DNA of 64,000 bases from Polaromonas vacuolata (GCF_012584515.1 NZ_CP051461.1:1979501-2043500); one strand, 5' to 3'; shown: positions 44,527 to 56,004, counted from the stretch's first letter. Notes: generated from the sequence alone by a model not told the origin. Translations and numbers: made by a program.

Positions 44527-45474
44527 ATGTCTGAATTTCTAACAGCTGCGCTGTATAAATTTGTTGAGCTTCCCGATTACGCAGAACTGCAGGCGCCACT
44601 GCTTGAATGCTGCCAAGCCAATGGCGTCAAAGGCACACTGCTGTTAGCGCCAGAAGGCATTAACGGCACTATTGCCGGCCTTGCCGAAAACGTTAATGCT
44701 GTGCTGGCTTGGCTACGCCTAGACGCCCGTTTCAAAGCACTTGAGCACAAACAAGCTTGGGCTAAACACATGCCGTTTTACCGCATGAAGGTCAGGCTCA
44801 AACGTGAAATCGTCACCCTTGGTGTGCCGGATGTACATCCGGCGCTAATGGCCGGCGAGTATGTCAAACCAGAAAATTGGAACGCTTTACTGGCTCAACC
44901 CGGCGTGGTGCTAGTCGATACGCGCAACGATTACGAGGTGAGCATAGGCACATTTGAAGGCGCTGTTAATCCAGCAACGCAAAGTTTTTCAGACTTACCC
45001 GATTGGGTGGAACAAGAAATGCAAGCCGGCGGAAAACTCGCCGAAACCGATGGCGTAAAACCGCGCGTCGCGATGTTTTGCACCGGCGGAATTCGCTGTG
45101 AAAAATCCACCGCACTGCTGCGATCACGTGGGTTTACAGAGGTCTATCACTTAGAGGGCGGAATTCTTAAATACTTAGAAACCGTGCCGGCAGCGCAAAG
45201 CACTTGGCATGGCGAATGCTTTGTATTTGACGAGCGTGTATCCGTCGGTCATGGCCTTCAAGTGGGCAAATTTTCGCTGTGCCGGTCGTGTCGCGATCCC
45301 TTGAGCGAGCATGATCGCCAGTCGCCGCTCTATGAGCTAGGTGTGAGCTGCTCCCACTGCCATGCAAAAACCAGCGAATTACAAAAGCAAGGTTACCGCG
45401 AACGTCAGCGACAAGTTGATCTGGCCGATGCGCGGCAGCAGGCGCATATTGGTGTGACACAGAGTCAATCTTGA
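44527..45474 (+). CDS. trhO: tRNA uridine(34) hydroxylase TrhO (rhodanese-domain)
   Basis: 315 residues. An N-terminal acylphosphatase-like domain (LLLAPEGINGTIAG) precedes a rhodanese domain with the active-site loop MFCTGGIRCEKSTALL near residue 179 (catalytic Cys). A C-terminal zinc-like Cys set follows (CRSCRDPLS and CSHCHAKT). TrhO (YceA) oxygenates uridine 34 of tRNAs on the way to cmo5U or mo5U. The gene is downstream of upp. Confidence 0.92.
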   Translation: MSEFLTAALYKFVELPDYAELQAPLLECCQANGVKGTLLLAPEGINGTIAGLAENVNAVLAWLRLDARFKALEHKQAWAKHMPFYRMKVRLKREIVTLGVPDVHPALMAGEYVKPENWNALLAQPGVVLVDTRNDYEVSIGTFEGAVNPATQSFSDLPDWVEQEMQAGGKLAETDGVKPRVAMFCTGGIRCEKSTALLRSRGFTEVYHLEGGILKYLETVPAAQSTWHGECFVFDERVSVGHGLQVGKFSLCRSCRDPLSEHDRQSPLYELGVSCSHCHAKTSELQKQGYRERQRQVDLADARQQAHIGVTQSQS

Positions 45475-45602
45475 ACTGCTGGACTGGGTAGTAAAAACGT
45501 TTCTCTGCGAAAACTAACTACGCAAAAAAACCTATTTACTTGCTTAGTCAACTTCGATGTAGACGACTAAAACACCAATCCAAATGCTTTACATTGAGTC
45601 TT

Positions 45603-46307
45603 ATGCCTCTTGCCAACAGCAATACTTCACTGCCCATTCTTTACTCCTTTCGCCGCTGCCCTTATGCGATGCGGGCGCGAATGGCGCTCGCTGTGAGCGC
45701 TCAAACATGTGAACTGCGCGAAGTACTTTTGCGCGATAAGCCACCCGAGCTAATCGCCGCATCAGCTAAAGCCAGTGTGCCGGTACTGATTCTTCCCCAT
45801 GGTGAAGTGCTGCACGAAAGCTTAGACGTAATGTTGTGGGCGCTGCATCAGCACGACCCACAGCACTGGCTAAGGCCTGAGCTTGGTGACATGGCGAGCA
45901 TGTTGGGTTTGATAGCGCATAACGACGGCAACTTTAAGCGCCAGCTAGACCGCTATAAATACCCGCACCGTTTTGCTCTCGAGGCTGGAGATGATTTACT
46001 GCGGTTTGCAGAAAGTAATCGTGACAGCGCTGCGCTCTGGCTTTCATCACTTAACGCCGATCTTGACAAACACCAAGGCTGGCTGTTTGGTGCAAGGCCA
46101 AGTCTGGCTGATATAGCGTTGTTGCCTTTTGTACGGCAATTTGCACACACGGATGACGCTTGGTTTGCGCAGCGACCGTGGCACGCATTAATCGATTGGT
46201 TAGCGACTTGGGAGACGAGCGAATTATTCGCAGCGGTAATGGAGAAATATCCGCGCTGGTGTAGCGAGCAACGCGGGGTGTCGATCTGGCCTAAATCTGC
46301 GGCGTAA
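45603..46307 (+). CDS. Glutathione S-transferase family protein
   Basis: 234 residues from the ATG at 45603 (a TTG 21 codons upstream is unlikely). The N-terminal thioredoxin fold has YSFRRCPYAMRARMAL near residue 14 with a single Cys, and SVPVLILPHGEVLHESLDVM (cis-Pro and Glu/Ser glutathione contacts) near 59. The helical C-terminal domain contains RPSLADIALLPFVRQF, the conserved N-capping motif. The substrate is not known. Its 3' end overlaps sbcB (opposite strand) by 17 bases. Confidence 0.85.
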   Translation: MPLANSNTSLPILYSFRRCPYAMRARMALAVSAQTCELREVLLRDKPPELIAASAKASVPVLILPHGEVLHESLDVMLWALHQHDPQHWLRPELGDMASMLGLIAHNDGNFKRQLDRYKYPHRFALEAGDDLLRFAESNRDSAALWLSSLNADLDKHQGWLFGARPSLADIALLPFVRQFAHTDDAWFAQRPWHALIDWLATWETSELFAAVMEKYPRWCSEQRGVSIWPKSAA

Positions 46308-47754
46308 TTTCTTCGGCGTAATCTTGCAAAGCCGACAAAATCTGCTCGCCTCGCGCATCTGCCGTTTCTTGCAAGTTCTCTAAGCTCTCAAGCAAAGCGT
46401 CAACATTGCGCGCCCCACCCTCCCCGTCCAGCAGCTTGGCCGTACGATAAGCTTCCCACCGCTGGTCCTCCTCAGGGCTCAAGGTATCGGGGAAGTTGCG
46501 TGCTCGATAGCGAAACAGCAATTCTGGCAAACGCTCATCGTCAAAACTGCCGCGACTCATGGCCAGCTTTTGCGGCGAGAGCTCAAGCAATTCATTCAAG
46601 CGATGCCTATCGTTGTTGCCAACAAACCCACCGTACAAGTCTTCATCCACATCTGGTCTTGGTAGAACTTCACGCTCAAAGACATCAGGCCAGATAGCGC
46701 TCATGTCTGGCAAACCTGCTGCAATCGCGGCGTGGCTGTGAACCAGATCTAAATCAACACCCCATTTAGTTGCCAACTCAGGCCGCAGAATTTTTAAAGT
46801 GCGCACAACCATAGGCGATTTATTCAGGTGTATGGACTTAATTGGCAGACGCGTGATGCCTTCCGGTAAATCTGCACTTTTGGTAAACATGCGCTGACGC
46901 AGTGTGGCCAAGTCAAGTAAAGCTAGCTCGCTAGGGTCTTGATTCAAATCCCAAGCCAGCAACTCGTTCTTATTAGTCGGATGCATGGCCAGCGGCCACA
47001 TGATGGCCATACAGCCACGCTCTGGCGAGAACATGCCTGAAACGTGCAAAAACGGTTGTGCCAAATGCGGGCGTGTGGGCAGGCCAAGCTCTGCTGCGAC
47101 ACGGTCTTTTTTGTGCAAACCTAGACAAAAATCAAACAGCTTGGGCTGTGCTTGACGTATCAGTCTAGCTAACGCGATGGTGGCGCGCACGTCGGACAGC
47201 GCGTCATGTGCAGCCTCATGCAGCAAGCCGTTAGCTCGCGCTAAATCAACCAACTTAAAGCTCGGTCTGCCGTCTTCCTTTAACGGCCACTTAATGCCTT
47301 CGGGCCTCAAGGCATAGCACATACGAGTCACATCCAGTAAATCCCAGCGACCACAGCCGTTTTTCCATTCCCGCGCATAGGGGTCAATCAAGTTACGCCA
47401 AAACAAGTGGCGAGTGACTTCATCGTCAAAGCGTATGGTGTTATAGCCCACACCTATGCTGCCAGGCTGACCTAACCATTGCTCTATTTGAGCGGCAAAA
47501 CTATGTTCGGGCAGACCTTCAGACAAACAAAGTTGTGGTGTGATGCCGGTGATCAAGCAGGATGCGGGATCCGGAAAATAGTCGTTGGCGGGCTGACAGT
47601 AAATCATTAGCGGCTCGCCAATTTCATTGAGCTCTGCATCGGTGCGAATGGCGGCGAATTGACACGGCCTGTCGCGCCTCGTGTTTAGACCAAAAGTCTC
47701 ATAGTCGTGCCAGACAAAAGTATGCGAAGGCTTGCGTGTAGAGAGGTTTGTCAT
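46291..47754 (-). CDS. sbcB: Exodeoxyribonuclease I
   Basis: 487 residues, like E. coli ExoI (475). FVWHDYETFGLN near residue 13 supplies the Asp and Glu of the DEDD exonuclease core; NTIRFDDEVTRHLFWRN is a second motif with Asp, and HDALSDVRATIALARL near 178 the third. It degrades single-stranded DNA 3' to 5' in mismatch repair and recombination. It has no neighbours on its strand close enough for an operon and converges with a GST gene. Confidence 0.95.
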   Translation of the reverse strand: MTNLSTRKPSHTFVWHDYETFGLNTRRDRPCQFAAIRTDAELNEIGEPLMIYCQPANDYFPDPASCLITGITPQLCLSEGLPEHSFAAQIEQWLGQPGSIGVGYNTIRFDDEVTRHLFWRNLIDPYAREWKNGCGRWDLLDVTRMCYALRPEGIKWPLKEDGRPSFKLVDLARANGLLHEAAHDALSDVRATIALARLIRQAQPKLFDFCLGLHKKDRVAAELGLPTRPHLAQPFLHVSGMFSPERGCMAIMWPLAMHPTNKNELLAWDLNQDPSELALLDLATLRQRMFTKSADLPEGITRLPIKSIHLNKSPMVVRTLKILRPELATKWGVDLDLVHSHAAIAAGLPDMSAIWPDVFEREVLPRPDVDEDLYGGFVGNNDRHRLNELLELSPQKLAMSRGSFDDERLPELLFRYRARNFPDTLSPEEDQRWEAYRTAKLLDGEGGARNVDALLESLENLQETADARGEQILSALQDYAEEITPQI

Positions 47755-47816
47755 GCGGCTTGGAGTGTTGGGACCATGCGGTCTTATAACCGATGTCTGG
47801 GGACTGGTATTTTTGT

Positions 47817-47852
47817 CTCAAAAAAAAGGCCGGCAGCGTGATGCTGCCGGCC
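47817..47852 (-). terminator. Terminator of clpA
   Basis: Perfect 10-base stem GGCCGGCAGC (47828-47837)/GCTGCCGGCC (47843-47852), loop GTGAT, with a T run on the minus strand (A run to 47827). About 45 bases past the clpA stop. Confidence 0.9.
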
Positions 47853-47896
47853 CTTTGGGACAAATATGAAATTACAGACTTGTCAAAGCCAAGTGT

Positions 47897-50239
47897 TTAA
47901 CTCGGTTCAGCTGCCGGCTCTGCCGCTTCCGGCTTGGACTTACTTTCCTTTTTAGGCAGCGGCTGAATGTCGAGCTGAACTTCGCCATTTTCTATGCCCT
48001 TCTCATCCGTCGTGACCAGCATGTCTACTGTTAAACGGCCACCATCGGTCAGTCGTCCAAACAGCAGCTCATCGGCCAATGCACGGCGAATCGTGTCTTG
48101 AATCAAGCGCTGCATTGGACGCGCACCCATCAATGGATCGAAGCCTTTTTTACCCAGATAAGTGCGCAAGGTATCGGTGAAAGTGACCTCGACTTTTTTC
48201 TCAGCCAATTGGGTTTCGAGTTGCAACAAGAACTTGTCAACCACACGCAAGATGACCGTCGAGTCAAGCGCTTTGAAGCTCACCGTCGCATCAAGGCGGT
48301 TACGGAACTCAGGTGTGAACAGGCGCTTGATGTCAGCCATCTCGTCGCCAGATTCACGAGGATTGGTAAAGCCAATCGTTGCCTTATTTATGGTTTCCGC
48401 ACCCGCATTGGTGGTCATAACGATGATGACATTGCGGAAGTCTGCTTTGCGTCCGTTGTTGTCGGTCAGCGTGCCGTGGTCCATCACCTGCAGCAAGACA
48501 TTGAAAATGTCCGGATGGGCTTTTTCAATCTCATCGAGCAATAAAACGCAATGCGGCTTCTTAGTCACAGCTTCTGTCAGCAGACCACCTTGGTCAAACC
48601 CGACATAGCCGGGCGGTGCGCCAATCAGGCGGCTAACCGCATGACGTTCCATGTACTCAGACATATCAAAGCGGATCAGCTCAATGCCCATGATGTAGGC
48701 TAATTGCTTAGCCGCTTCGGTCTTGCCCACGCCCGTAGGACCCGAGAACAAGAAGGAGCCGATTGGCTTGTCATCTTTACCCAAGCCTGAACGTGCCATT
48801 TTGACGGCGCTGGCGAGTACTTCCAGAGCTTTGTCTTGACCAAAAACCACGCTTTTGAGATCTCGCTCAAGTGTTTTGAGCTTGCCACGGTCATCGTTAG
48901 AGACATTAGCGGGTGGAATACGGGCAATTTTTGCCACGATATCTTCAACTTCTGTCTTGGTGATGATCTTTTTACGCTTAGATGGCGGCAAGATACGCTG
49001 TGCAGCACCGGCCTCATCGATCACATCGATTGCTTTATCAGGCAGGTGACGGTCGTTGATGTACTTTGCACTGAGCTCTGCCGCAGCTTGCAGCGCAGCC
49101 AAAGCGTATTTCACGCCGTGATGTTCTTCAAAACGCGATTTCAGACCTTTGAGAATGTCTATAGTTTCCTGCACCGAAGGCTCGACCACGTCCACTTTTT
49201 GGAAGCGACGTGAAAGGGCAGCGTCTTTCTCAAAGATACCGCGATACTCGGTAAAGGTTGTCGCGCCTATGCATTTAAGCTGACCCGAACTGAGCGCAGG
49301 CTTGAGCAAATTCGACGCGTCTAACGTACCGCCAGAGGCAGCGCCAGCACCTATCAGGGTGTGGATTTCGTCAATAAACAGAACGCCATTTGGCTTGTCT
49401 TTGAGGGCTTTGAGCACGCCCTTAAGACGCTGCTCGAAATCTCCACGGTATTTGGTACCAGCCAGCAAAGCGCCCATGTCTAGTGAGTAGACCTGTGCTT
49501 CTGCCAAAATTTCAGGCACATCTTTTTGCGTGATGCGCCAAGCCAAGCCCTCGGCAATCGCAGTCTTGCCAACGCCGGCTTCACCGACTAGTAATGGATT
49601 ATTTTTACGCCGGCGGCAAAGAATTTGGATAACGCGCTCGACCTCGAAATGGCGCCCGATAAGCGGATCAATCTTGCCTTCTTTAGCGAGTTGGTTCAGG
49701 TTTTGAGTGTAGAGCTCAAGCGGTGAAGCTTTCTCGTTTTTCTCACTACCTTCTTCGTTCTCGCTAGCTGACTCGCCAGCTTTGGTAGGCTCTGGTGGAT
49801 CGGTCTTTTTAATACCGTGGGCAATGAAATTGACCACATCCAGACGCGTCACGCCTTGCTGATGGAGATAGTAAACAGCGTGCGAGTCTTTCTCGCCGAA
49901 AATAGCCACCAGCACATTTGCGCCTGTGACTTCTTTCTTGCCGTTGCCAGTAGATTGCACATGCATGATGGCGCGCTGAATCACGCGCTGAAAGCCCAGC
50001 GTGGGCTGGGTATCAACATCATCTGAGCCGGCTACTTGCGGGGTGTTGTCTTTAATAAAATTGCTAAGAGCCTTACGCAAGTCATCAACATTGGCGGAGC
50101 AGGCACGCAGTACTTCTGCGGCGCTGGGGTTATCCAGCAGGGCCAACAACAAATGCTCTACTGTGATGAACTCGTGGCGCTGCTGGCGCGCTTCGACGAA
50201 GGCCATGTGCAAGCTAACTTCTAATTCCTGGGCGATCAT
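47897..50239 (-). CDS. clpA: ATP-dependent Clp protease ATPase subunit ClpA
   Basis: 780 residues (E. coli 758). An N-terminal Clp repeat domain (residues 1-145) is followed by AAA+ module 1 with Walker A GEAGVGKT near 216 and Walker [11 protein letters not shown], and AAA+ module 2 with GPTGVGKT near 500 and [15 protein letters not shown]. The IGF loop ([13 protein letters not shown] near 620) is the ClpP-docking site. The C-terminus is a charged Pro/Glu/Lys tail about 25 residues longer than in E. coli. It unfolds substrates for ClpP, with ClpS as adaptor from the gene just upstream. Confidence 0.96.
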   Translation of the reverse strand: MIAQELEVSLHMAFVEARQQRHEFITVEHLLLALLDNPSAAEVLRACSANVDDLRKALSNFIKDNTPQVAGSDDVDTQPTLGFQRVIQRAIMHVQSTGNGKKEVTGANVLVAIFGEKDSHAVYYLHQQGVTRLDVVNFIAHGIKKTDPPEPTKAGESASENEEGSEKNEKASPLELYTQNLNQLAKEGKIDPLIGRHFEVERVIQILCRRRKNNPLLVGEAGVGKTAIAEGLAWRITQKDVPEILAEAQVYSLDMGALLAGTKYRGDFEQRLKGVLKALKDKPNGVLFIDEIHTLIGAGAASGGTLDASNLLKPALSSGQLKCIGATTFTEYRGIFEKDAALSRRFQKVDVVEPSVQETIDILKGLKSRFEEHHGVKYALAALQAAAELSAKYINDRHLPDKAIDVIDEAGAAQRILPPSKRKKIITKTEVEDIVAKIARIPPANVSNDDRGKLKTLERDLKSVVFGQDKALEVLASAVKMARSGLGKDDKPIGSFLFSGPTGVGKTEAAKQLAYIMGIELIRFDMSEYMERHAVSRLIGAPPGYVGFDQGGLLTEAVTKKPHCVLLLDEIEKAHPDIFNVLLQVMDHGTLTDNNGRKADFRNVIIVMTTNAGAETINKATIGFTNPRESGDEMADIKRLFTPEFRNRLDATVSFKALDSTVILRVVDKFLLQLETQLAEKKVEVTFTDTLRTYLGKKGFDPLMGARPMQRLIQDTIRRALADELLFGRLTDGGRLTVDMLVTTDEKGIENGEVQLDIQPLPKKESKSKPEAAEPAAEPS

Positions 50240-50330
50240 TGATTTTCCTTTCGGCTTGCTATGTGAATACTGAGATGACGGATGGGATTGAGGATTGATT
50301 CATAATTATTTTAAATATGGGTCATATTGC

Positions 50331-50702
50331 TCACAATTCAATGGGCTCGCTGACACACTGAAGAGGATGACCATTTTTTCTAGACGCTTCGGTAACTTGG
50401 TCAACTTTGGTAGCCGCAACATCGCGCGAAAACACACCGCATATTCCTTTGCCATCTAGATGAATTTTGAGCATGATCTGCGTCGCAGTTTCCATGTCCT
50501 TATTAAAAAATTCCTGAATCACCATCACAACGAACTCCATAGGGGTGTAGTCGTCGTTGAGGAGTACCACTTGGTACATCTGAGGGGGCTGAGTCTTAAG
50601 CGGTAAACGCTCGAGTACAACTGCGTCACCACCGCGCCCATCATCGGGTTTAGTAAGCGGCACAGAAGGTGGCGTTGGAGTCTTGGGGGGTTTGGTTACC
50701 AT
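50331..50702 (-). CDS. clpS: ClpS protease adaptor
   Basis: 123 residues from the ATG at 50702; in-frame ATGs at 50711 and 50720 are alternatives with no clear ribosome-site winner. [25 protein letters not shown] in the middle and VSEPIEL-like C-terminus are diagnostic. ClpS delivers N-degron substrates (Phe, Leu, Trp, Tyr N-termini) to ClpA; Asp-Asp of NDDYTPMEF line the binding pocket. The N-terminal 35 residues are Pro- and Lys-rich and flexible, as in homologues. It lies 91 bases upstream of clpA. Confidence 0.94.
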   Translation of the reverse strand: MVTKPPKTPTPPSVPLTKPDDGRGGDAVVLERLPLKTQPPQMYQVVLLNDDYTPMEFVVMVIQEFFNKDMETATQIMLKIHLDGKGICGVFSRDVAATKVDQVTEASRKNGHPLQCVSEPIEL

Positions 50703-50844
50703 AAAAATCATTCTATCCATCGCCAAAGTACTGTGCATAGTGTGGGGTGATGTAGGTTAAGGATACAGCTGATGCTGATCTAAACTAATTCAAGGCTTTT
50801 GAGCTAGCAAGATTTAACAAAAAAGAATTACGCATCATGAGGCC

Positions 50845-50880
50845 AAAAAAAACCGCCGCGGAAACTACTTCCGGGCGGTT
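50845..50880 (-). terminator. Terminator of icd
   Basis: AACCGCC...GGCGGTT arms (50851-50857 with 50874-50880) with an inner GCGGAA/TTCCGG-like pairing, followed on the minus strand by eight T. Located about 25 bases past the icd stop. Confidence 0.82.
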
Positions 50881-50904
50881 GGACTGCAGAGCAGACCGGG
50901 AAAA

Positions 50905-52158
50905 TTACAGATGATCAATCATGACGTCGCCGAAACCGGAGCAGCTAACTTGGGTAGCGCCTTCCATGAGGCGAGCAAAGTCATAGGTGACTTTCTTGGA
51001 GTTAATTGAACGTTCCATGGACTTGATCATCAAGTCAGCAGCTTCTGTCCAACCCATGTGGCGCAGCATCATTTCGGCCGACAAGATGAGTGAGCCTGGA
51101 TTCACATAGTCTTTACCTGCGTATTTTGGTGCAGTACCGTGCGTGGCTTCAAACATGGCGATGGTGTCGCTCAAGTTTGCACCGGGAGCAATGCCAATGC
51201 CGCCAACTTGGGCTGCCAAGGCATCAGAGACATAGTCGCCATTGAGGTTGAGCGTGGCAATCACGCTGTACTCGGATGGACGCAACAAAATTTGCTGCAA
51301 AAATGCATCAGCAATTACGTCCTTGATGATGATTTCTTTACCAGTCTTTGGATTTTTGAACTGGCACCATGGGCCACCGTCAATCAATTCAGCGCCAAAT
51401 TCAGTTTGTGCCAGTGCGTAAGCCCAATCACGGAAACCACCTTCGGTGAATTTCATGATGTTGCCCTTGTGCACAATGGTCACGCTTGGCTTGTCATTGT
51501 CGATAGCATATTGAATGGCTTTGCGCATCAAACGCTCAGTACCTTCGCTGGAGACTGGTTTAATGCCAATGCCTGAAGTTTCTGGAAAACGGATCTTAGT
51601 CACGCCCATCTCATCTTGCAGGAACTTAATCAGCTTTTTAGCTTTGTCGCTGCCAGACTCAAATTCGATACCTGCATAGATGTCTTCCGAATTTTCACGG
51701 AAGATGACCATATTGGTTTTATGCGGCTCTTTGACGGGCGAAGGCACGCCAGCGAAATACTGGATTGGGCGCAAGCAAACGAACAAATCGAGCTGCTGAC
51801 GTAAGGCTACGTTAAGGCTACGGATACCGCCGCCTACAGGAGTGGTCAAAGGACCTTTAATCGAGACAACGTAGTCGCGCACTGCGCTAAGGGTTTCTTC
51901 CGGTAGCCAAACGTCAGGGCCATAGACTTTGGTTGACTTTTCGCCAGCGAAAACTTCCATCCAATGAATTTTTTTCTTACCGGCATAAGCCTTGGCAACA
52001 ACGGCATCAACCACTTTGATCATCACAGGGGTTATGTCTACGCCAGTGCCATCGCCTTCGATGAAGGGAATGATTGGCTCATTAGGCACATTGAGTGAAT
52101 TGTCGGCGTTAACCGTGATTTTTTGGCCCTGTGCAGGAACCTTTATATGCTGATACAT
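50905..52158 (-). CDS. icd: Isocitrate dehydrogenase (NADP+)
   Basis: 417 residues from the ATG at 52158, matching E. coli Icd (416) in length; a start 14 codons upstream is in frame but not conserved. [18 protein letters not shown] opens the fold, and [13 protein letters not shown] near 145 contains the substrate-binding Ser that Icd kinase phosphorylates in relatives (here SLNVALRQ). [17 protein letters not shown] holds metal-binding Asp residues. It makes 2-oxoglutarate and NADPH in the citrate cycle. The NADP-specific K and Y contact region ([19 protein letters not shown]) is present. Confidence 0.95.
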   Translation of the reverse strand: MYQHIKVPAQGQKITVNADNSLNVPNEPIIPFIEGDGTGVDITPVMIKVVDAVVAKAYAGKKKIHWMEVFAGEKSTKVYGPDVWLPEETLSAVRDYVVSIKGPLTTPVGGGIRSLNVALRQQLDLFVCLRPIQYFAGVPSPVKEPHKTNMVIFRENSEDIYAGIEFESGSDKAKKLIKFLQDEMGVTKIRFPETSGIGIKPVSSEGTERLMRKAIQYAIDNDKPSVTIVHKGNIMKFTEGGFRDWAYALAQTEFGAELIDGGPWCQFKNPKTGKEIIIKDVIADAFLQQILLRPSEYSVIATLNLNGDYVSDALAAQVGGIGIAPGANLSDTIAMFEATHGTAPKYAGKDYVNPGSLILSAEMMLRHMGWTEAADLMIKSMERSINSKKVTYDFARLMEGATQVSCSGFGDVMIDHL

Positions 52159-52368
52159 GTGCGAGAGTCTCCAGTTAGCCTGAGCGGAGTACATGTTCAT
52201 CCGCTTCTAGCAGTTTCAGTGATAACTTATAAATTCTAGTCGTAAACACAAACAGTAAAAAAATATGTACACCGGCTGTCAACCGAATGAGAACTGACCT
52301 CGTTACATTAACAGCTTCGAAATTTCGAAGTAGTTTTTTCTAACAACGTTATTTCAGGAAATATCCAA

Positions 52369-52662
52369 ATGAACAAAATCCTTGCTGTCTTGATCTCTGG
52401 TCTGTTTGCTGCTGGTGCATTTGCACAAGCTCCTGCTGTTAAAGCTTCTGCTGCTGCTCCTGCAAAAGCAATGGCTGCTCCAGCTGTTAAAGCTGAAGCT
52501 GCTCCAATGGCTAAAGCCGAAGCCGCTCCAATGGCAAAATCTTCGATGGCTAAAGCTGAAAAGCCAGCTAAAGCACCAAAAATGACTAAAGAAGAAAAAG
52601 CTGCCGCTAAAAAAGCAAAAGCTGAAGCCGCTCCTGCTGCTAAAGCATCTGCTGCTAAGTAA
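52369..52662 (+). CDS. Small exported Ala/Lys-rich repetitive protein
   Basis: 97 residues. A clear signal peptide (MNKILAVLISGLFAAGAFA, cut before QAPAV) precedes a mature region made almost only of Ala, Lys, Pro, Met, Glu and Ser, with repeated AEAAPMAK and PAVKA-like units and a KMTKEEKAAAKKAK segment near the end. It would be a soluble, highly basic, probably disordered periplasmic peptide. AGGAA lies about 9 bases before the ATG, and a strong terminator follows 20 bases after the stop, so it is an independent, likely well-expressed gene. No function is known to me. Confidence 0.78.
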   Translation: MNKILAVLISGLFAAGAFAQAPAVKASAAAPAKAMAAPAVKAEAAPMAKAEAAPMAKSSMAKAEKPAKAPKMTKEEKAAAKKAKAEAAPAAKASAAK

Positions 52663-52680
52663 TTCTTAGCGCCTAAGAAT

Positions 52681-52705
52681 AAAAGCCCGCCTTGGCGGGC
52701 TTTTT
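52681..52705 (+). terminator. Terminator after the Ala/Lys-rich gene (possibly bidirectional)
   Basis: AAAAGCCCGC (52681-52690), CTTG loop, GCGGGCTTTTT (52695-52705). Perfect stem, with T on the plus strand and T on the minus strand, so it could also serve betA. Confidence 0.9.
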
Positions 52706-52759
52706 GCATTGCGAAGCGGTTATTGACAAACGTCATAAAAATGATGCAAGCGCTACCGA

Positions 52760-54433
52760 TCAAGAATGCGTTAGCGACATAGGTTCAACTTTAAAGTAAG
52801 CCGCTTGGCTACGCTGCAACGGTGAACGTCCGCGGATGAGGTCTGCAATTTTCTCCGCAATCATGACAGTGGGAGCATTTAAGTTGCCAGTGACAATCTG
52901 CGGCATGATGGACGCGTCCACCACACGCAGAGCTTGTATTCCGTGCACACGGCCCTGCGCATCAACCACGGCCATGTCGTCATAGCCCATGGCATTGCTG
53001 CCGCAAGGATGGTAGGAAGTCTCGGCGTTTTGACGCACAAATTCATCCAACTCAGCATCGGTCTGCACGCCCTCACCCGGGCTGATTTCTTTACCGGTGT
53101 AAGCCGCCATCGCAGGCTGGCGCATGATCTCACGGGTGATCCGAATCCCGGTGCGAAATTCAGTCCAGTCTTGCTCGGTCGACATGTAGTTAAACAAAAT
53201 GCTGGGGTGATCATGTGGGTCTTTTGAGCGCAGGTGAACATGACCTCGGCTAGGTGAACGCATGGAACCCATATGCGCCTGAAAGCCATGAACCTTAATT
53301 GGTTTGCTACCGTTGTAGTTGATAGCTATCGGCAAAAAATGGTACTGAATATTCGGCCAATCAAACTTCTCAGATGAGCGAATAAATCCACCGGCTTCAA
53401 ACTGGTTACTGGCACCCATGCCGCTGTTTAGAAACAACCATTGCGCGCCAATCGCAGGCTGATTCATTAGTTTGAGAGAATCCACTACAGAGACTGGTTG
53501 AAGACATTCATATTGCTGGTAGACCTCTAAGTGGTCCTGCAAATTAGCGCCAACACCCGGCAAGTCATGAATGACGGCTATGTCGAGACCACGCAATAAG
53601 TCGCCGGGACCAACACCAGAGCGCTGCAGAATCTGCGGTGAAGCAATTGCGCCAGAGCACAACAAGACTTCGCGCTTAGCACTGACGTTCTGCGGTTGAT
53701 CTTTGTGTAGATAGGCCACGCCTACAGCACGCAGACCAGAAAAAATAATACGGTCAGTCACCGCATGCGTGACTATGGTTAAGTTAGGCCGGTGTTTGGC
53801 CTGATCTAAGTAACCACGCGAGGTGCTGGCACGCCGACCTTCTGGCGTCGTCGTTCGGTCCATGGGACCAAAACCCTCTTGCTGATAACCGTTCAGATCG
53901 TCGGTGCGCGGATAGCCCGCTTGCACACCGGCTTCGCACATCGCTTCAAACAAAACGTTGTTGCCCGCTTTCGGAGTGGTCACGCTTAATGGACCGCTGT
54001 CCCCGTGATAGTCATTAGCGCCAATATCGCGCGTTTCGGCTTTTCTAAAATACGGCAGGCAATCGGCGTAAGACCAGTCCTCTAGTCCAGCGCGTTGCGC
54101 CCAACCGTCATAGTCCATGGCGTTGCCGCGTATGTAGCACATGCCGTTAATGAGAGATGAGCCGCCTAAGCCCTTGCCGCGACCGCACTCCATGCGGCGG
54201 TTGCCCATATGCGGTTCGGGTTCAGTTTCATAGGCCCAGTTATAGCGCTTGCCTTGCAGCGGAAAAGCTAAAGCAGCTGGCATTTGGGTGCGGAAATCAA
54301 ACCGGTAGTCTGGGCCGCCAGCTTCTAGCAGCAGCACGCTAACGTCAGCGTCTTCGCTCAGACGTGCGGCCAGCACATTACCGGCTGAGCCTGCGCCAAT
54401 AATGATGTAGTCGTATTGAGCTTGTTTAGTCAT
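52760..54433 (-). CDS. betA: Choline dehydrogenase (GMC oxidoreductase)
   Basis: 557 residues, like E. coli BetA (556). The FAD motif [16 protein letters not shown] near residue 13 and [18 protein letters not shown] near 83 are GMC signatures; the catalytic His lies in [10 protein letters not shown] near 466, and a second conserved [15 protein letters not shown] is near 520. It oxidises choline to betaine aldehyde at the inner membrane. It is the last gene of the choXWV-betBA operon, 32 bases downstream of betB. Confidence 0.92.
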   Translation of the reverse strand: MTKQAQYDYIIIGAGSAGNVLAARLSEDADVSVLLLEAGGPDYRFDFRTQMPAALAFPLQGKRYNWAYETEPEPHMGNRRMECGRGKGLGGSSLINGMCYIRGNAMDYDGWAQRAGLEDWSYADCLPYFRKAETRDIGANDYHGDSGPLSVTTPKAGNNVLFEAMCEAGVQAGYPRTDDLNGYQQEGFGPMDRTTTPEGRRASTSRGYLDQAKHRPNLTIVTHAVTDRIIFSGLRAVGVAYLHKDQPQNVSAKREVLLCSGAIASPQILQRSGVGPGDLLRGLDIAVIHDLPGVGANLQDHLEVYQQYECLQPVSVVDSLKLMNQPAIGAQWLFLNSGMGASNQFEAGGFIRSSEKFDWPNIQYHFLPIAINYNGSKPIKVHGFQAHMGSMRSPSRGHVHLRSKDPHDHPSILFNYMSTEQDWTEFRTGIRITREIMRQPAMAAYTGKEISPGEGVQTDAELDEFVRQNAETSYHPCGSNAMGYDDMAVVDAQGRVHGIQALRVVDASIMPQIVTGNLNAPTVMIAEKIADLIRGRSPLQRSQAAYFKVEPMSLTHS

Positions 54434-54465
54434 AGTGTTAATTCTTTCTGCGATAGCTTGAGCAT

Positions 54466-55938
54466 TTAAAACACCGAGGCGTAATCACCCAGTTCTACTT
54501 GAATAGACTTGTTACGGGTGTAGTGGCGCAAGGTCTCCTGACCGTTTTCGCGTCCAACGCCGGACTGTTTATAGCCGCCCACTGGCATCTCGGCGGCGGA
54601 TTCGCCCCATGTATTAATCCAGCAAATTCCAGCATCTAGTTGATGAATCACGCGGTGCGCACGATTAAGGTCGGCAGTCATCAAGCCTGCGGCTAGACCG
54701 TAAGGTGTGTTGTTGGCTCGGAAAATAACCTCGGCTTCATCTTCAAAGCCCAAAATACACATGACTGGGCCAAAAACCTCTTCCTTGACCATGGTCATGT
54801 CATCACTGCAATCCGTAAAAACCGTCGCTTGCACAAAAGAGCCTTGTCCCAATACGCCACTCATTTCGCGCTCGCCACCAATCAGCAGTTTGGCGCCTTG
54901 GGACTTGCCCAATTTGATGTAACGCAGCACGTTTGCCATGTGAGCCGCGCTCACTAACGGACCAAAATTGGTATCCATGACTTGCGGATCGCCCATGCGA
55001 ATACGGCGTACGCGTTCTAGTACTTTGCTTTCAAAACTGGCTTTAACGGATTGATGCACGAACACTCGGGTTGCGTTGGTGCAGACCTGGCCTGAACTAT
55101 AGAAGTTGGCCATCATGGCTACGTCGGCGGCTCTGTCCAAATCGGCATCGGCAAACACGATCAGAGGCGACTTACCGCCTAACTCCATAGTCACTTCTTT
55201 CAGCGTAGAGCTAGACGCGCTGGCCATCACTTTTTTGCCCGTTACAGTGCCACCGGTAAAGGAAATTTTCTCAATACCAGCGTGTTCCGTCAGCCAAGTG
55301 CCTACGCTGGCACCGGGACCATTGAGTACGTTAAATACGCCATCTGGCAGACCCGCTTCGGTGTAGATTTCAGCCAACTTTAAAGTGCTCAGTGGCGTGA
55401 ACTCACTGGGTTTGAAGACCATGGCGTTGCCAGCAGCCAATGCTGGCGCCGATTTCCAAAGCGCGATTTGTATCGGGTAATTCCATGCGCCAATACCAGC
55501 CACAACGCCTAATGGCTCGCGGCGGGTGTAGACAAAAGAGTTAGCGCGCAGCGGCACTTGTAGGCCTTCAATACTGGGCGCTAGGCCAGCGTAATACTCC
55601 AGCACATCGGCGCCGGTCACAATATCTACAAAGCGAGTTTCAGACACGGGTTTACCGGTATCTAAGGTTTCTAAATCTGCGAGTTCATCGTTGCGTTCAC
55701 GCAAAATCTCGACCGCCCGGCGCAGCACTCGGCTGCGCTCCATCGCCGTAAAAGCGGCCCACACACGCTGACCTTTTGTGGCGCTGGCAACGGCTCGTTC
55801 TACGTCTTGTTGCGACGCAGCTTGTACCTGCGCTAAAACTTCGCCAGTGGCAGGATTCAGGGTTGTAAAGACTTCACCGCTGGTGGCGTCTACGCGCGCA
55901 CCGTGGATATAAAGTTGTTGAATTGAAATTGCGGGCAT
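54466..55938 (-). CDS. betB: Betaine aldehyde dehydrogenase
   Basis: 490 residues, matching E. coli BetB. NAD-aldehyde dehydrogenase fold: PWNYPIQI-like [20 protein letters not shown] near 154, catalytic Glu in [12 protein letters not shown] near 252, catalytic Cys in [13 protein letters not shown] near 286, and [14 protein letters not shown] near the end. It oxidises betaine aldehyde to the osmoprotectant glycine betaine with NAD(P)+. It lies between choV and betA on the same strand. Confidence 0.92.
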   Translation of the reverse strand: MPAISIQQLYIHGARVDATSGEVFTTLNPATGEVLAQVQAASQQDVERAVASATKGQRVWAAFTAMERSRVLRRAVEILRERNDELADLETLDTGKPVSETRFVDIVTGADVLEYYAGLAPSIEGLQVPLRANSFVYTRREPLGVVAGIGAWNYPIQIALWKSAPALAAGNAMVFKPSEFTPLSTLKLAEIYTEAGLPDGVFNVLNGPGASVGTWLTEHAGIEKISFTGGTVTGKKVMASASSSTLKEVTMELGGKSPLIVFADADLDRAADVAMMANFYSSGQVCTNATRVFVHQSVKASFESKVLERVRRIRMGDPQVMDTNFGPLVSAAHMANVLRYIKLGKSQGAKLLIGGEREMSGVLGQGSFVQATVFTDCSDDMTMVKEEVFGPVMCILGFEDEAEVIFRANNTPYGLAAGLMTADLNRAHRVIHQLDAGICWINTWGESAAEMPVGGYKQSGVGRENGQETLRHYTRNKSIQVELGDYASVF

Positions 55939-56004
55939 CTCAGGCCTCCTAAAAAATTAAATCGATGGATGCCGGTAAGGGGATGCCGACCGGCATGTGG
56001 GTCA

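Noticed and set aside
52308-52763. Minus-strand ORF of 151 residues opposite the Ala/Lys-rich gene
   Set aside because: It is the antisense reading of a repetitive GC-T-rich gene, which stays open by composition. The plus-strand gene has a signal peptide, a ribosome site and a terminator.
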